Origin: Selenomonas sp.
GTDB taxonomy: Bacteria > Bacillota > Negativicutes > Selenomonadales > Selenomonadaceae
NCBI GenBank assembly: GCA_003518745.1
Contig: DOYB01000062.1
Coordinates: 1-7,993, forward strand
Direction of reading: 5' to 3'
Length of the DNA: 7,993 nt
The notes beneath the pieces are model-generated. The model was not told where the DNA came from. It saw only the letters and a program-made list of their open reading frames with translations, and made no database searches. This document shows, one piece after another, positions 7,245-7,993 of this stretch. Numbering within the stretch: position 1 is the first letter of the stretch; each line of letters opens with the position of its first letter. Made by a program: the position numbers and the translations under genes.

Positions 7245-7340
7245 ATTCGCAATGGTACGTAACAATCCCTAAACAGTGAGCATACCATAATTGAACGGCT
7301 GCCTCCCGACAGGTTTCTTTCTGCATAAGGCCTTCCCTTT

Positions 7341-7993
7341 TTATGGTCTGAGTATCACGCTCTGCTGCACATTATTAACGGGGATGAAACTGTCGGAGCG
7401 CCATAGGTCGGAGTTGATGGAGATGCACTTGTCTTCGCCTCTCCTGTTCATCCTGTATTCCTGAAGCTCTCGTTTCGCCAGGAAGACGCCCGTCCTGAGT
7501 ATGCCGTTGCTGTTATAGTTCAGTCTGGCTTTCAGCATCTCCAGCTTCTCATACTCAGCTTCACGGAGCCTGACGGTGGAGTGGAACTTCTCCTCTTCCT
7601 TCTTTGCCAGCTTCTCCGGGGGCAGTACCTTCGCGGCCTCCAAGGCCAGTCTCAAGGCTCCTGTCCTGTCCTCTCCAAAGGCCCTGCATACCTCCTGCAG
7701 TTCCTGTTTGCTGAGGTCGTTCATAGAGTAGACTACCATCTTTCCCGAGGCCAGGCTTTCCTTTTTCTTCTTTCCGGTACGTTCAAAGCGGGGAACCTTG
7801 ACGGCGAATTCCTTCCACCTGGGATATTCCCTCTTATCTGAGATAACCCCATGAAGGAAGTCCACTCCTCGCCTCAGAACCTCGCTTCTCGAGATTCCGC
7901 CGAGGCTTTCCCTGATCCGCTCCAGCGCATTGTAATCAGCCATATTTATCCGTATACTGAAGCGCTGATCGTTCTTCAGCTTGATTCCCGTCC
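7341..7993 (-). CDS. Hypothetical protein with three ribbon-helix-helix-like modules, 5' end off the window
   Basis: I do not recognise this gene as a named family. The minus-strand frame is open to the window edge, giving 216 visible residues; the N-terminus is missing. The ATG at 7943 is not the likely start: it lacks a ribosome binding site, and the residues before it (RFSIRI) form the strand of the first module. Three segments share the order strand, helix, short turn, helix, typical of ribbon-helix-helix DNA-binding proteins: visible residues about 9-50 (strand RFSIRI, turn GGISRSE), 84-123 (strand KMVVYSM, turn GEDRTGA) and 135-176 (strand FHSTVRL, turn NYNSNGI). Their second helices align as SEVLRRGVDFL, TGALRLALEAA and NGILRTGVFLA. 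A basic linker (KKKK) lies before module two. The tail of about 40 residues has no clear fold. It converges on leuS. DNA binding is inferred; targets are unknown. Confidence 0.7.
   Translation of the reverse strand, partial: TGIKLKNDQRFSIRINMADYNALERIRESLGGISRSEVLRRGVDFLHGVISDKREYPRWKEFAVKVPRFERTGKKKKESLASGKMVVYSMNDLSKQELQEVCRAFGEDRTGALRLALEAAKVLPPEKLAKKEEEKFHSTVRLREAEYEKLEMLKARLNYNSNGILRTGVFLAKRELQEYRMNRRGEDKCISINSDLWRSDSFIPVNNVQQSVILRP

Noticed and set aside
7252..7288. ATGGTA/TACCAT hairpin downstream of leuS
   Set aside because: A six-base, AT-rich stem with a 25-base loop is weak and probably chance. The strong terminator at 7197-7244 already explains transcript ends.
7581..7841. Plus-strand 86-codon frame opposite the ribbon-helix-helix gene
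   Set aside because: It is antisense to the minus-strand gene, leucine-rich as expected of a shadow frame, and has no convincing ribosome binding site.

Overview
The window looks like ordinary chromosomal DNA from a diderm (outer-membrane-bearing) Firmicute, most likely a member of the Negativicutes (Selenomonas-type lineage). This is an inference. The genes use strong Firmicutes-style Shine-Dalgarno sites and TTG starts, yet the first two encode a Gram-negative-type RND tripartite efflux pump, which only makes sense in a cell with an outer membrane.

Layout: positions 1-161 hold the control region of the pump operon: a sigma-70-type extended -10 promoter (64-93), two inverted repeats that could be operators (38-55 and 70-88), and a strong ribosome binding site before a TTG start. 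Then come an AcrA/MexA-type lipoprotein adaptor (162-1376) and, 12 bases later, an AcrB-type inner-membrane proton/drug antiporter (1389-4583). No outer-membrane channel gene lies in the window, so the pump must use a TolC/OprM-like channel encoded elsewhere. A 126-base gap with several predicted RNA stems leads into leuS, leucyl-tRNA synthetase (4710-7184), on the same strand. A long perfect terminator hairpin (7197-7244), U-rich on both strands, separates leuS from a convergent gene. Positions 7245-7340 show nothing I can name.

The convergent gene (7341 to the right edge, minus strand) is the least ordinary item. It is cut by the window end and encodes a protein in which I see three tandem copies of a ribbon-helix-helix-like pattern, suggesting a multi-module DNA-binding protein of unknown role. 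It is the best candidate here for something undescribed.

The adaptor and pump work together as one machine. leuS is a housekeeping gene that may be partly co-transcribed with them. I see no functional link between the pump, leuS and the ribbon-helix-helix gene. There is no sign of mobile elements, CRISPR, tRNA or rRNA genes.
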